From contig JBKPCD010000148.1 in assembly GCA_046727175.1 (NCBI GenBank), forward strand, positions 1 to 38,977: a stretch of DNA of 38,977 bases, read 5' to 3'. Positions 16,310 to 24,931 of the stretch are shown here, piece after piece. This DNA is from JBKPCD01 sp046727175 (GTDB lineage Bacteria; Acidobacteriota; Vicinamibacteria; Vicinamibacterales; 2-12-FULL-66-21). How positions within the stretch are numbered: position 1 is the first letter of the stretch; each line of letters begins with the position of its first letter. Made by a program: the position numbers and the translations under genes. The notes under the pieces were generated by a model that ran no database searches, was not told the DNA's origin, and saw only the letters and a program-made list of their open reading frames with translations.

Positions 16310-19300
16310 ATGATCGAGCTGGTTGCTGATCGTTTTCTGTCGTCGGGTGCCAGGTGGATCGACATCGCCACCGGCGGCGCCGTTCGTCTGCACGTAACGG
16401 CCGCGGGCACGGCATCGCAACAGTTCGTCTGGGCCGATCGATGTGCGACGTTGTCACTCATGCGGCACCCGCTCCTGAACGCGCTCGTCGATTACGGCGC
16501 GCTGGACAGCCGTCGGTTGTTCGAGGCGTACGTCGCCGGCGAGGCGGTTCACGCGTCACCTGCGGCTGCAGAGCGACTGCAACGGCATGCCGCGCGATTC
16601 CTGCAATCACGCGGGCTGACCTTGACGACCCAGCTTGCCCGGATCGTGATGCGCGAGCTCTCGGAACCGACCTCCGCGCCCGGATCGGCGGTGGAGCTGG
16701 TTGGACCAAGAGAAGGGCGGGGCCGGCCTCTCGGGGTCGTGCTGCAGCCACGCAGAATTCTCAATCACCTCGACGAGGTGCTCAATGACGCGGTTCCTGG
16801 GGGGGTAAATGTGGTGGACGTGTCAGGTCCGCAGCGGTCAGGCGTGCAGACGCTCAGCGTACTGATCGCGCGTGCGGCCAGATTGCAGGGATACGTTCCG
16901 GTCGCCGCCGGAATGTTCGGGATGTTCCCGGACCTCGCCGAAGTGCTTCGAGAACGCCATGTCGCGCTGCTGTCGATCGGTCCAGCCACGTCGCGTCAAC
17001 GCGGGGCGCTGGCGGCTGGTGTGGCCCGCATCGGCGCCTCGAGCGCGAGACGCCACATTCTGGTACGTTTTTGGCGGGAGCCCGAGCCGTCGCGCCGCGC
17101 ACTCGCAATGGATCGTCTGGGAGTCACTGCGATGAGTGCAATGGTCTTTGTCGAGCCTGCAACCGGACCCTCCCCTGAAGAACTGTTCGAGGCGATTCGA
17201 TACGCCGACGGCAGACCCGGCCGCCTCGTGGAGTACCTTCGAGGGTTCCGAATCGATCCCCGGATGGCTCGTGCAACGCTGGTCCACGAGACGACGCCAG
17301 CCTACGTCGTCTCGCACGAGCCTGCGGCTCCCGCGTCGCAGCGGCGAATGGGAACCGTCCTCCTCCGGGCCCGTGCGCGCGCAACGAGGCTCGCGGCATG
17401 CGGCCGGCACGCCGAGGCACGGCGACTCCTGGCGCGCGCGATTCGCGTCCTCGAAGCCCGCCGTGAGCACGACCACGCGGCGAGCTGCGCGGCCAGTCTC
17501 GCGTGGATTCTGAGAGACCGTGGGCGCAGTTCAGACGCCGCAGACGCGTTCAATCGCGCACGCCAGCTCGCGGGAGAAGGCTGCGCCGGAATCGAGGCGA
17601 GCATCGGTGTCGGGATCGTCTGGACCGATCAGGCCCGGCTGCTCGAAGCCGAGGCTGCGCTCAGATCTGCGCACGCTGCGGCGGAGGTCCTGCATGCCAC
17701 CGAGATCGCCCGTCGGGCGAGCGTCGCCCTGGCGCGATGCCTCCTGTGGCAGGCGCGTCAGGCTGAAGCGGCCGCTGTACTGGAGCCCACGCTGACCGCA
17801 GACGCTCCGGTAGACGCCTGGGCGCTTGCCGCGCGAATCCGCGTCGCCACAAACGACATGCGACGGGCGTTGACGGCCGCGGGTGAGGCGGTCGCGCGTG
17901 CCGATCGCTCGACGACCGCTCGTGAGGTGGCGGTCGCCTCGCGCGCGCTGGCTGCCGCTCGCGCCGCAAGCGGCGACCTCGACGCTGCCCGCGAAGCGGT
18001 CGGGCGGGGCCTGCAAGCCGCCGCAGCGGCCCACCTCCCTTTGGCGGCGCTTCGTCTTCGCCTTGTGCTGTTGAAGATTCTGCGGGTGTCGCCGTCCACG
18101 ACCCGCGAGGCGACACGGCTCGCAGAACGGCTTCGCGTCGTGACCGCCCGCGACGTGCCGCTCCTGCTCAGACGCGAGCTCGCGGCTGCCTGCGATCCCC
18201 CGTCCTCGTCCGGCGTTGCAGCCGCAACCCGGTCGTGGACCGCACTCTCCGAATTTCTCGAGATTGCGCAAGCGGCATCCGATGATCAGAGCGCCGCCGT
18301 GAAGATCTGCGATGCGGTCTGCGAGCGTCTCCGCGCGTCGACCGCGGTGATTGTTTGCGCGCATCCGGACGTCCGCGTGATCGCACAGGCGGGGCGGCCA
18401 TGGCGCGGCGATTATCAGCTCGCATTGCGCGCGATCACGAGCGGCATGCGGGCGGAATCGATCGCCGAGCCGCGCGAGTTTGCCGTCGCGATCAAGTACG
18501 GCATCGACAGGATTGCTGCCTTCGTGTGTCGATGGACCGCAGGCGCACCGTTCGACGACGCGATCGCGATCGGCGTCGCAGAGGCGGCGGCGCTTGCGTC
18601 CGCGCCGTCAGTCCGAGGCATCATGGACCGCACCCAGCCGGGCCAGCCCGACCCCAGCTGGAGCGAGCTGATTGGTACCAGCCCCGCGGCGTCAGCGCTC
18701 AGGGACGCGATCGTGCGTGCCGCGCGCGCGCCGTTTCCGGTACTGGTCGAGGGGGAGAGCGGGAGCGGCAAGGAGCTGGTGGCCCGAGCGATTCACCGCT
18801 TCGGATCGCGGCGCGATCGGCGGTTGTGCGCGGTCAATTGTGCGGCAATCGCGGACGACCTGCTCGAAGCAGAACTGTTCGGGCACGCGCGCGGCGCCTT
18901 CACCGGTGCCTCTGTGGACCGGGCCGGCATCTTCGAAGAGGCTGACGGCGGCACGCTGTTTCTCGACGAGATCGGCGAGCTCTCCGCGCGGGCGCAGGCG
19001 AAGTTGCTGCGCGTGCTTCAGGACGGGGAAGTCAGGCGCATCGGCGAGAACATGCCGCGCCGGGTGGACACCCGCGTCATCGCGGCTACGAACCGCCGAC
19101 TCGATCAGGAAGTCGAGGGCGGCCGTTTCAGAGCGGATCTTCGGTTCAGACTCGACGTAATCCGGATCGCGGTGCCGCCGCTGCGCGATCGCGCAACCGA
19201 CATCCCGCAGCTCGCTTCGCATTTCTGGCAGGAAGCGTCGGCGCGCCTCAGGTCGCGTGCCACCCTCGCCCCGGAAACGGTCGCTGCCTTAGCGCGGTAC

Positions 19301-19582
19301 GACTGGCCGGGCAATGTGCGCGAGCTCCAGAATGCGATCGCGTCGCTCGCCGTTCACGCGCCGCATCGCGGCCGTATCCTCCCGTCGATGCTGCCGTCCC
19401 ATCTGGCGCGAACCGGCGTATCGGAGGGAACGACGTTCGAGAGCGCTCGAGAGGAATTCGAGCGCCGATTCGTTCGCGCTGCGCTCGCGCAAGCCAACGG
19501 CCATCGCGCGCGCGCGGCCCGGTCACTCGGCGTGACGCGTCAGGGCCTTGCGAAGATGATGCGGCGCTTGAAAATCGAGTGA
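16310..19582 (+). CDS. Giant sigma-54 activator with NTPase-like, TPR and GAF-like sensor modules
   Basis: A 1090-residue cytoplasmic enhancer-binding protein. The C-terminal third is canonical: AAA+ domain with Walker A GESGSGKE (near 815), the sigma-54-contacting GAFTGA loop (near 862), Walker B GGTLFLDEIGEL (near 880), arginine-finger region RFRADLRFRLDVI, and a Fis-type helix-turn-helix (about 1045-1090; ARAARSLGVTRQGLAKMM). Ahead of it, residues ~645-775 look GAF-like, and ~345-610 form Ala/Arg-rich TPR-like repeats. The first ~340 residues resemble a degenerate P-loop NTPase: SGPQRSGVQT stands where GxxxxGK(S/T) would be. There is no receiver domain, so control is likely by ligand or partner binding rather than by phosphorylation. 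It converges on a TPR gene and is divergent from aroC. Targets unknown. Confidence 0.9.
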   Translation: MIELVADRFLSSGARWIDIATGGAVRLHVTAAGTASQQFVWADRCATLSLMRHPLLNALVDYGALDSRRLFEAYVAGEAVHASPAAAERLQRHAARFLQSRGLTLTTQLARIVMRELSEPTSAPGSAVELVGPREGRGRPLGVVLQPRRILNHLDEVLNDAVPGGVNVVDVSGPQRSGVQTLSVLIARAARLQGYVPVAAGMFGMFPDLAEVLRERHVALLSIGPATSRQRGALAAGVARIGASSARRHILVRFWREPEPSRRALAMDRLGVTAMSAMVFVEPATGPSPEELFEAIRYADGRPGRLVEYLRGFRIDPRMARATLVHETTPAYVVSHEPAAPASQRRMGTVLLRARARATRLAACGRHAEARRLLARAIRVLEARREHDHAASCAASLAWILRDRGRSSDAADAFNRARQLAGEGCAGIEASIGVGIVWTDQARLLEAEAALRSAHAAAEVLHATEIARRASVALARCLLWQARQAEAAAVLEPTLTADAPVDAWALAARIRVATNDMRRALTAAGEAVARADRSTTAREVAVASRALAAARAASGDLDAAREAVGRGLQAAAAAHLPLAALRLRLVLLKILRVSPSTTREATRLAERLRVVTARDVPLLLRRELAAACDPPSSSGVAAATRSWTALSEFLEIAQAASDDQSAAVKICDAVCERLRASTAVIVCAHPDVRVIAQAGRPWRGDYQLALRAITSGMRAESIAEPREFAVAIKYGIDRIAAFVCRWTAGAPFDDAIAIGVAEAAALASAPSVRGIMDRTQPGQPDPSWSELIGTSPAASALRDAIVRAARAPFPVLVEGESGSGKELVARAIHRFGSRRDRRLCAVNCAAIADDLLEAELFGHARGAFTGASVDRAGIFEEADGGTLFLDEIGELSARAQAKLLRVLQDGEVRRIGENMPRRVDTRVIAATNRRLDQEVEGGRFRADLRFRLDVIRIAVPPLRDRATDIPQLASHFWQEASARLRSRATLAPETVAALARYDWPGNVRELQNAIASLAVHAPHRGRILPSMLPSHLARTGVSEGTTFESAREEFERRFVRAALAQANGHRARAARSLGVTRQGLAKMMRRLKIE

Positions 19583-19592
19583 TATACGCGGC

Positions 19593-19626
19593 AGGCCAAG
19601 GCCGAAGAGCCTCGAGCTGAAAGCCG
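19593..19626. repeat. Iterated-word spacer between convergent genes
   Basis: The 46-base gap between the activator and the TPR gene contains GAAGAGCCTCGAGCTGAAAG. It shares AGAGCCTCGAG, flanked by GCC/GAA words, with the element at 37848-37926. It probably belongs to the same dispersed family of short word-built spacers and sits where a bidirectional terminator is expected. Confidence 0.4.
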
Positions 19627-19628
19627 TG

Positions 19629-21008
19629 CTACCGCAGCCGTCGCTGAAGGATTCTCGCGCCGGCGTTGTTCGGTTCCCTTTCGAGCGCCTTTGCGACCGT
19701 CGCTCGCGCAGCCTGGACGGCGCCTGCTTTCCATTGCGCTTCTGCGAATCGCAGGAGCACGGCCACGTCGGAGCTACCGGCATCGAGCGCGCGCTGATAC
19801 CACTGGATGGCCGCAGGCATGTCGTCGAGCCGGAAGGACAAATCGGCCAGCCGCGCCGCCAGTACGCCGCGGCGGTGCGCGTCGCGCTCTTCGCCTTCGA
19901 GCGCGCGATACTCGAGGAGTGCCTTGCGCGCCACCTCGAAATGTCCTTGACGTTCGGCCGCTTCGGCAAGGTAGTAGAACGCGAGCGGATCGACAGGGAA
20001 CTGCTCCGACGCCTGCGTCAGCATTCGTTCCGCCAGCTCATCGTCGGACGCCAGGAGGAGGGCGCGACCGAAGAGTGTCAGCGCGTCGCTGCTGTCGTCG
20101 GTTCCAACCGCCCCCTCGAGCGCCTCGAGGGCCCTGCCGAGGGCGACGCGATCGTCGTGGGCTTGCGCAGCCTCGAGCCACACGCGCCCGAGCGCGACAT
20201 TGACGTAGGGATCCAGCGGAAAGCGCTCCGCCGTGTGGCGCAGCACGGGAACGGCGCGATCGACCAGACCGTGACGCGCGTACGCCAACCCCAGCGCGAT
20301 CCCGCGCGACGGACTTGGATCGAGAGCCATCAGACGCTCGAGCTGATCGAATCGTTCTTCCGATTTGCCGAGGCGCGCGTACAGCTCCGCAAGCTCGTCG
20401 ACGGCTGCAAGCATTGCCGGAGCGAGATCGATCGCACGTTTCAACGAGGTCACTGCCTCCTCGGACTTGCCGCCGTCGCGCAGACACAGCGCGAGCAGGT
20501 AGTGCGCCTCAGGGAAGCGCTCGTTCAACGCAACCGTCTTGCGAAGGACCGCGATCGCCGCCGCCGGTTGTCCCATGCGGTATCGTGAGAGCCCGAGCTT
20601 GTAGAGCACGCGCGGCGACTGATCATCGAGACTGATTGACGCCTCGTAGCGATCCACCGCTTGGGGATACCTATGCAAGGCGACGTTCACATCGCCGCTC
20701 AATTCGAGCGGGCGAGGTGCTGTAGGATCCAGCTCGGACGCGCGCGTCAGATCCCTGAGTGCCGGCTCCAGCTCGTTCCGACGGCGATAGGCTTCGCCGC
20801 GACGGAAGTACCCGAGCATCGAGTCCGCTCTTAGGGCGATTGCGCCGCTGAACGCCTCGATAGCGGCCGACGTGTCGCTGCTGCTCAGCGCGACGTCACC
20901 ACGTTCGATGAAACGACGGTAGTCGCGCTCGCGACGAGTCTCGAAGAACACGTAGGCGGCCGCGAGGCCGACGGCCAGCACCGTCACGACCAGGAGGAAA
21001 CGCTTCAC
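19629..21008 (-). CDS. Membrane-anchored TPR-repeat protein
   Basis: A 459-residue protein with an N-terminal hydrophobic anchor or signal (FLLVVTVLAVGLAAAYVFF) and then about eleven tetratricopeptide repeats over the whole length (for example ALSSSDTSAAIEAFSGAIAL, LGYFRRGEAYRRRNELEPAL, YKLGLSRYRMGQPAAAIAVL). TPRs are protein-interaction scaffolds, so a specific role cannot be read off. The absence of a cysteine after the core argues against a lipoprotein; it is probably anchored in the inner membrane facing the periplasm. The ATG at 21008 directly precedes the basic KR of the signal. It is divergent from the ECF sigma gene, with a hairpin element between them. Confidence 0.85.
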   Translation of the reverse strand: MKRFLLVVTVLAVGLAAAYVFFETRRERDYRRFIERGDVALSSSDTSAAIEAFSGAIALRADSMLGYFRRGEAYRRRNELEPALRDLTRASELDPTAPRPLELSGDVNVALHRYPQAVDRYEASISLDDQSPRVLYKLGLSRYRMGQPAAAIAVLRKTVALNERFPEAHYLLALCLRDGGKSEEAVTSLKRAIDLAPAMLAAVDELAELYARLGKSEERFDQLERLMALDPSPSRGIALGLAYARHGLVDRAVPVLRHTAERFPLDPYVNVALGRVWLEAAQAHDDRVALGRALEALEGAVGTDDSSDALTLFGRALLLASDDELAERMLTQASEQFPVDPLAFYYLAEAAERQGHFEVARKALLEYRALEGEERDAHRRGVLAARLADLSFRLDDMPAAIQWYQRALDAGSSDVAVLLRFAEAQWKAGAVQAARATVAKALEREPNNAGARILQRRLR

Positions 21009-21022
21009 GTCCTAATCCTATC

Positions 21023-21083
21023 GTGGCTCACGGCTTTTGGCTTTGGGCTTTGGGCCGAACAAGAACCTAAAGCCTTGAGCCAC
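21023..21083. repeat. Hairpin element built of GGCTTTG words
   Basis: Arms GTGGCTCACGGCTTT (21023-21037) and AAAGCCTTGAGCCAC (21069-21083) pair with a single mismatch. The loop and inner arm repeat GGCTTTGG words three times. It lies in the divergent gap between the TPR and sigma-factor genes, so it is not simply a terminator. It belongs to the iterated-word hairpin family of this window. Confidence 0.7.
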
Positions 21084-21176
21084 AAGCTGGAACTTTCACG
21101 GCCAAACGGGATCTAAATGAAGCAGGGAAGGGGATTCCCGTCGCTCTGGGGTGATAAGAAGGGCGAAGGACTGTCC

Positions 21177-21776
21177 GTGAAGCCGGTTCGAGCCATCACC
21201 TGGGAGGACGTCGGCGGACGCGAAGCGGCCCTGATTCAGCGGTGCGCCGTGCGCGACGAAGATGCCTGCGCTGATCTCGTGAACGAGCATCAGCGTCTGG
21301 TCTACCAACTCTCGCTGAACCTCCTCGGGGACCACAATGAAGCGTTGGATCTCTCGCAGGAGGTGTTCCTCCGCGTGTTTCGAACGATCCACAGCTTCCG
21401 CGGGCAATCGGCGCTCCGGACCTGGATCTACCGGATCGTTGTGAACCAGGCCCGGAACCGGCAGCGATGGTGGAGACGCCGGCATCGGGCGCAGCAGGTG
21501 TCGCTCGATGAACACATCCGCGACCACGGCGATCTGCCGGAACAGAACAACGGCGGCTCCCCGGATCGAGTGCTGGGACGCAAGGAACTCGCCGATCGGA
21601 TTCGCATAGCACTCGACAATCTGCCGTTCGACCAGCGAACGGCGTTGGTCCTTCGCGAGATCGACGGGTTGAGTTACGAGGAGATCGGGTTCTCGCTTGG
21701 TATCGCTGTCGGGACCGTCAAGTCCCGACTCGCACGCGCTCGCGAAAGCCTTCGAGCGCAATTGAGGGACGCATGA
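21177..21776 (+). CDS. ECF-type RNA polymerase sigma factor
   Basis: A sigma-70 family group 4 protein of 199 residues. Region 2 is clear (LVYQLSLNLLGDHNEALDLS, QEVFLRVFRTIHSFRG, TWIYRIVVNQARNRQRWW), as is region 4 (LPFDQRTALVLREIDGLSYE, IGFSLGIAVGTVKSRLARAR); region 3 is absent, as expected. I prefer the GTG at 21177 because AAGGA lies 6 bases before it; an ATG at 21117 would add 20 residues with no family resemblance. The stop overlaps the next gene as ATGA, coupling it to its anti-sigma factor. It would direct RNA polymerase to a stress or envelope regulon when released. The gene may be autoregulated, but no target promoter motif is evident in the gap. Confidence 0.93.
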   Translation: MKPVRAITWEDVGGREAALIQRCAVRDEDACADLVNEHQRLVYQLSLNLLGDHNEALDLSQEVFLRVFRTIHSFRGQSALRTWIYRIVVNQARNRQRWWRRRHRAQQVSLDEHIRDHGDLPEQNNGGSPDRVLGRKELADRIRIALDNLPFDQRTALVLREIDGLSYEEIGFSLGIAVGTVKSRLARARESLRAQLRDA

Positions 21777-22534
21777 CGTTGTTGACCTGCGCGGCAGTAA
21801 AACGGCGTCTCGCGGCCTTTCACGACCGCGAGTTGCCGGTTGGCGAGCTCATCGCCATCGAGACGCACATCAAGGAGTGTCCGCCCTGTGCGCGCGAGTT
21901 GCGAGACCTCCAGCACGTAGGGGAGGCTCTGCGCCTGGCGGCCGCTCCTGCTCCGGCCGGCGACTGGACCGGCCTCCAGTCCGGCGTGATCAGCCGCATG
22001 CGCGCCGAAGCGAACGAGTCGTGGACGGCGCGCGGCGGCCGTCTGTTCGAAGACCTGCATCTGGTCTGGATTGGACTTGCGTCTACGGCCGCCACGTTCC
22101 TGTGCGGTGCCGTGGTGCTCAGCATGTTGCACTTCGCGTCGCCCGAGCGCAACGACTCGCTGGCGTCGGTGATCTCGCTCGTCACCGGTGCGACCGGATC
22201 CGACGTCAACCCGGCGCTGCTCGATGCACACATCCGCGTGCCAAGCGTGCCGCAGGACGGCCCCGTCGGGGTGACGCTCGCGCGCGTGCTGACCCAGGAC
22301 GAACTGGTGCTTCCGCTGTCGGTGACCGTCACACGCGAGGGTCGGGTCTCGGGGGTTTCGCCGCTGACCGACGATCACAGCGAGCACGACATCAGGGACA
22401 TCCTCGACGCCGTATCGCGCGCTCGCCTCGAGCCGGCGCAGTTCGGCGGGTCGCCGGTCGCAGTGAGCCTCGTGTGGCTGCTGGCGCACACCACCGTGAA
22501 GGGAACACCGGTCGTGAAGGGGAAGATCAGCTAG
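21773..22534 (+). CDS. Zinc-finger anti-sigma factor with a TonB-like C-terminal domain
   Basis: A 253-residue protein. The cytoplasmic N-terminus has the HxxxCxxC motif (His32, Cys36, Cys39 in THIKECPPCARE) of zinc-binding anti-sigma domains, which hold ECF factors. A single membrane segment follows (about residues 98-120, LVWIGLASTAATFLCGAVVL). The periplasmic C-terminus (VTVTREGRVSGVSPLTDD, AVSRARLEPAQFGGSPV, then AVSLVWLLAHT) has the GxV, RxxxxxPAxxxGxPV pattern of TonB C-terminal folds. That combination would let an outer-membrane or periplasmic partner control the sigma factor; this is inference. The ATG overlaps the sigma stop (ATGA). It converges on the propeller gene. Confidence 0.87.
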   Translation: MTLLTCAAVKRRLAAFHDRELPVGELIAIETHIKECPPCARELRDLQHVGEALRLAAAPAPAGDWTGLQSGVISRMRAEANESWTARGGRLFEDLHLVWIGLASTAATFLCGAVVLSMLHFASPERNDSLASVISLVTGATGSDVNPALLDAHIRVPSVPQDGPVGVTLARVLTQDELVLPLSVTVTREGRVSGVSPLTDDHSEHDIRDILDAVSRARLEPAQFGGSPVAVSLVWLLAHTTVKGTPVVKGKIS

Positions 22535-22535
22535 C

Positions 22536-22569
22536 CTCTGGGCTCAGGGCTTTAGGCGTTGGGCCAGAG
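22536..22569. repeat. Iterated-word hairpin between convergent genes
   Basis: CTCTGG (22536-22541) pairs with CCAGAG (22564-22569) around the words GGGCTCAGGGCTTTAGGCG. It fills the 42-base gap between two convergent stops and would suit a bidirectional terminator, but has no T-run. The words resemble those at 21023-21083. Confidence 0.5.
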
Positions 22570-22576
22570 CCAGATC

Positions 22577-24931
22577 TCACCGCTGCACTTCCGCCACCGC
22601 GGTTGCGACATTGTTCATCGCATCCGTTGCCCGAATGATCACGCTTCGAGCCGCTTCGGCGTCCTCCAGTGTGATCTCGAACTCCTCGCGCCGCGAATCC
22701 GGAATGCCATCCTTCGGGTAGACCACTCTCCAGCGACTCGCATCGAGCGAGTACTCGACCCGCTGCACGGAGGACTGATCGTCGCGCACGACGAACGCGA
22801 TCGTGCTCCGGGGACTGGTCTTCGCGACCGGTTGGATTTCGATCTTCGGCGCCGTGTTGTCGATGTCGAACGTGATGCTTTCCATCTCGCCGGTCAGCGC
22901 CGTGCTCGGCGAGTTCGATGGCGCATCGGAGGCGGCGATCTTCACGACGTACGTGCCGTCGGGCACGGACGTCGTGTCCCACACGAAGATGGGGTCCCAC
23001 AAGCCGCGTTTGAGGACGTTCCAGGTCGTCTCCCCCTCCCGCCGATACAGCACGTCGTACTGAAGCCGGTCGTCGTTGCGGTCTTCCGCCTTCCAGACGA
23101 TCGTCTGCAAGCCCTTCTGATAGAGACGACGCCCGAGCGTCGGCGGGGGAGAGAGCGGCGGGGTGCCGCTGGCCGGGGACTGCGATGGGCTGGGTTGTCG
23201 ACCGTCCGAGGTGTTGTCCTCCAGCCCTGCGATTTCCAGTTCGCCCGTCGAGAACGGTCGCTGGAACACAGTCCCCGGCGGATGAATCGTGATGGAGAGG
23301 ACGTCTGGCCGCAGATTGCGCGGCAGGTACGCGGCGGTCACTGATGTCAAGACCGGAGAGGACGAGCCGTCGCTGGTGAGAGCGGCGCGCCACTGAAGAT
23401 AGCGTGCGTTCGGGCTGGCGATTTGGTCGCCGTCGGCGTTCGCGTAAGAGGGCGACCACGCGCTCCACGTCTCGTCTGGCGTCGCCGTGTTGCCGCTCCG
23501 GGTCGAAATCTCGATCTGGCCCGCGTGCCCTGTCGAGCGCCAGCGGATCACGCCCCACCGAGCCACGGTCCCGGCGTCGCGGACGTCCGATTCGTACGTG
23601 CCGCGCTTCGACGCTCCCGCTGCGAGCGCGAACAGCTTTCCGGGGTTGCTCGTCGCACCGACGATGCGCCCCGACGGCTCGCGGAGCAGTGCGGTCACCT
23701 GGCGTGCCGCGGCGCGCGCTAGCAGCGTTACCCTCGCGGGATCGCCTGTCACGCGGAAGATCTTTCCTTCGGTCCCGGTGCCGACGAGCAGACTGCCGTC
23801 CGGTTCTATCAGGAGTTCGTACGGCGAATCGTCGCCCGTGTCCCAGACGATGTCCCAGAATCCGTTCGGCCGGATTCGGTAGATCGCGCCTTTGCCGCTT
23901 CGTCGCGAGCGGCTCGTCGACGGAGGGGGCCCGCTGCCAGGAAGCGGCGGCGCATCCATGACCGAAATCGCGGTGATTTCCGTCGAGACGCTGGGCACTG
24001 GCGGGCGGCCGGTGTCGGTCAGTGGCCGCTCGGTGGCTCGATCTTCGCCTGCGCTTTGCGTCCCGCTGACGGCGGCAGCGAAGATCGTACCGTCTTCCGC
24101 GAGCCGGATCGCGTGAATCTCGCGGAACGGGGAGTCCAGCAGCACAAACGGCTTTCCGGACACGTCGATTCGGAAGATGCGCCCGGGCGATTCGGTTCCG
24201 GCAATCAAATCGCCGTTGCGCGCGAAAGCGAGTGAGACGACGTTCGTGGCGTTCGTCTTGTAGAAACGCTCGCCATGACCATCAGCCGTAATCTTGTAAA
24301 TCACGCCTTTGTCGCCGGTCGCGGCGAACACGTTGCCTGACTTGTCGACCGCAAGCGCCCAGATGTATTTGTCGTCGGGATCGAAGAACGGCTTCGAGGA
24401 TCCGTCGGCACTGACGCGGTAGATCTTGCCGTCCGGCGACGTTGCGACGTAGAGGCCGCCGTTCGGCGCCGGGGCGATCGCATGCACCTCGAGCTCGGCG
24501 GCATCGAAGAACGTCGAGACCTTCCCGTCGCGTCCAACGCGCAGCACCTTGCCTTCGTTGCCCGATCCCGCCCACAGTGTCCCGTCCGGCGACGCCATCA
24601 CGGTCCACAGGAACGGCGCGGCGGTCTCGGCCAGGACCGACGTCGACGGACCCAGGAACACTCGCCCGTCACTGTCGATTGAAAGATCCTGGACGTCTCC
24701 CTTGAGGAAATCCGTCTGGGTCGAAACATTCCAGAAGGTGGCTGTCGCAGCCGCGACGCTGATCGAGAGTGCGCCGACGACCAGAGCGGCGCAGGCGAAT
24801 CGTGAAAGGGGAAAAGGAATAAGGGATAAGGGACAAGGAAAAGGCGAAAAGGGCCGGACGGTGCTCGCCAATCTTCCTTTTTTCCTTCTCCCTTGTCCCC
24901 CTTCCCTTGACGCAGACACGGCTCTCAACAT
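22577..24931 (-). CDS. Secreted beta-propeller protein with Ig-like C-terminal region
   Basis: A 784-residue exported protein. After the signal peptide (core CAALVVGALSISVAAAT) come repeated propeller blades with DGxxWAGSGNEGKVLRV, NGGLYVATSPDGKIYRV and SGNVFAATGDKGVIYKI patterns (SMP-30/two-component-propeller style). The C-terminal ~300 residues are beta-rich, of fibronectin/Ig type (WDTTSVPDGTYVVKIAA, VEYSLDASRWRVV). Start: the ATG at 24931 overlaps the S55 peptidase stop by one base (TGATG). Between this ATG and the hydrophobic core lies a purine/pyrimidine repeat (24803-24909), translated as basic and then Pro/Phe-rich residues, giving an abnormally long n-region. The function is unknown. 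Coupling to a peptidase suggests that the two act together in the periplasm. Confidence 0.8.
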   Translation of the reverse strand: MLRAVSASREGGQGRRKKGRLASTVRPFSPFPCPLSLIPFPLSRFACAALVVGALSISVAAATATFWNVSTQTDFLKGDVQDLSIDSDGRVFLGPSTSVLAETAAPFLWTVMASPDGTLWAGSGNEGKVLRVGRDGKVSTFFDAAELEVHAIAPAPNGGLYVATSPDGKIYRVSADGSSKPFFDPDDKYIWALAVDKSGNVFAATGDKGVIYKITADGHGERFYKTNATNVVSLAFARNGDLIAGTESPGRIFRIDVSGKPFVLLDSPFREIHAIRLAEDGTIFAAAVSGTQSAGEDRATERPLTDTGRPPVPSVSTEITAISVMDAPPLPGSGPPPSTSRSRRSGKGAIYRIRPNGFWDIVWDTGDDSPYELLIEPDGSLLVGTGTEGKIFRVTGDPARVTLLARAAARQVTALLREPSGRIVGATSNPGKLFALAAGASKRGTYESDVRDAGTVARWGVIRWRSTGHAGQIEISTRSGNTATPDETWSAWSPSYANADGDQIASPNARYLQWRAALTSDGSSSPVLTSVTAAYLPRNLRPDVLSITIHPPGTVFQRPFSTGELEIAGLEDNTSDGRQPSPSQSPASGTPPLSPPPTLGRRLYQKGLQTIVWKAEDRNDDRLQYDVLYRREGETTWNVLKRGLWDPIFVWDTTSVPDGTYVVKIAASDAPSNSPSTALTGEMESITFDIDNTAPKIEIQPVAKTSPRSTIAFVVRDDQSSVQRVEYSLDASRWRVVYPKDGIPDSRREEFEITLEDAEAARSVIIRATDAMNNVATAVAEVQR
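24803..24909. repeat. Purine/pyrimidine mirror-hairpin element inside a signal-peptide region
   Basis: On the + strand a ~50-base purine-rich arm of AAGGG words (24803-24853) is followed by a ~20-base spacer and a pyrimidine-rich arm of TCCCTT words (24873-24909) ending CCCTTGAC. The arms are imperfectly complementary. Architecture and ending match the element at 36779-36929. The whole element is translated in frame within the propeller gene. Confidence 0.8.
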
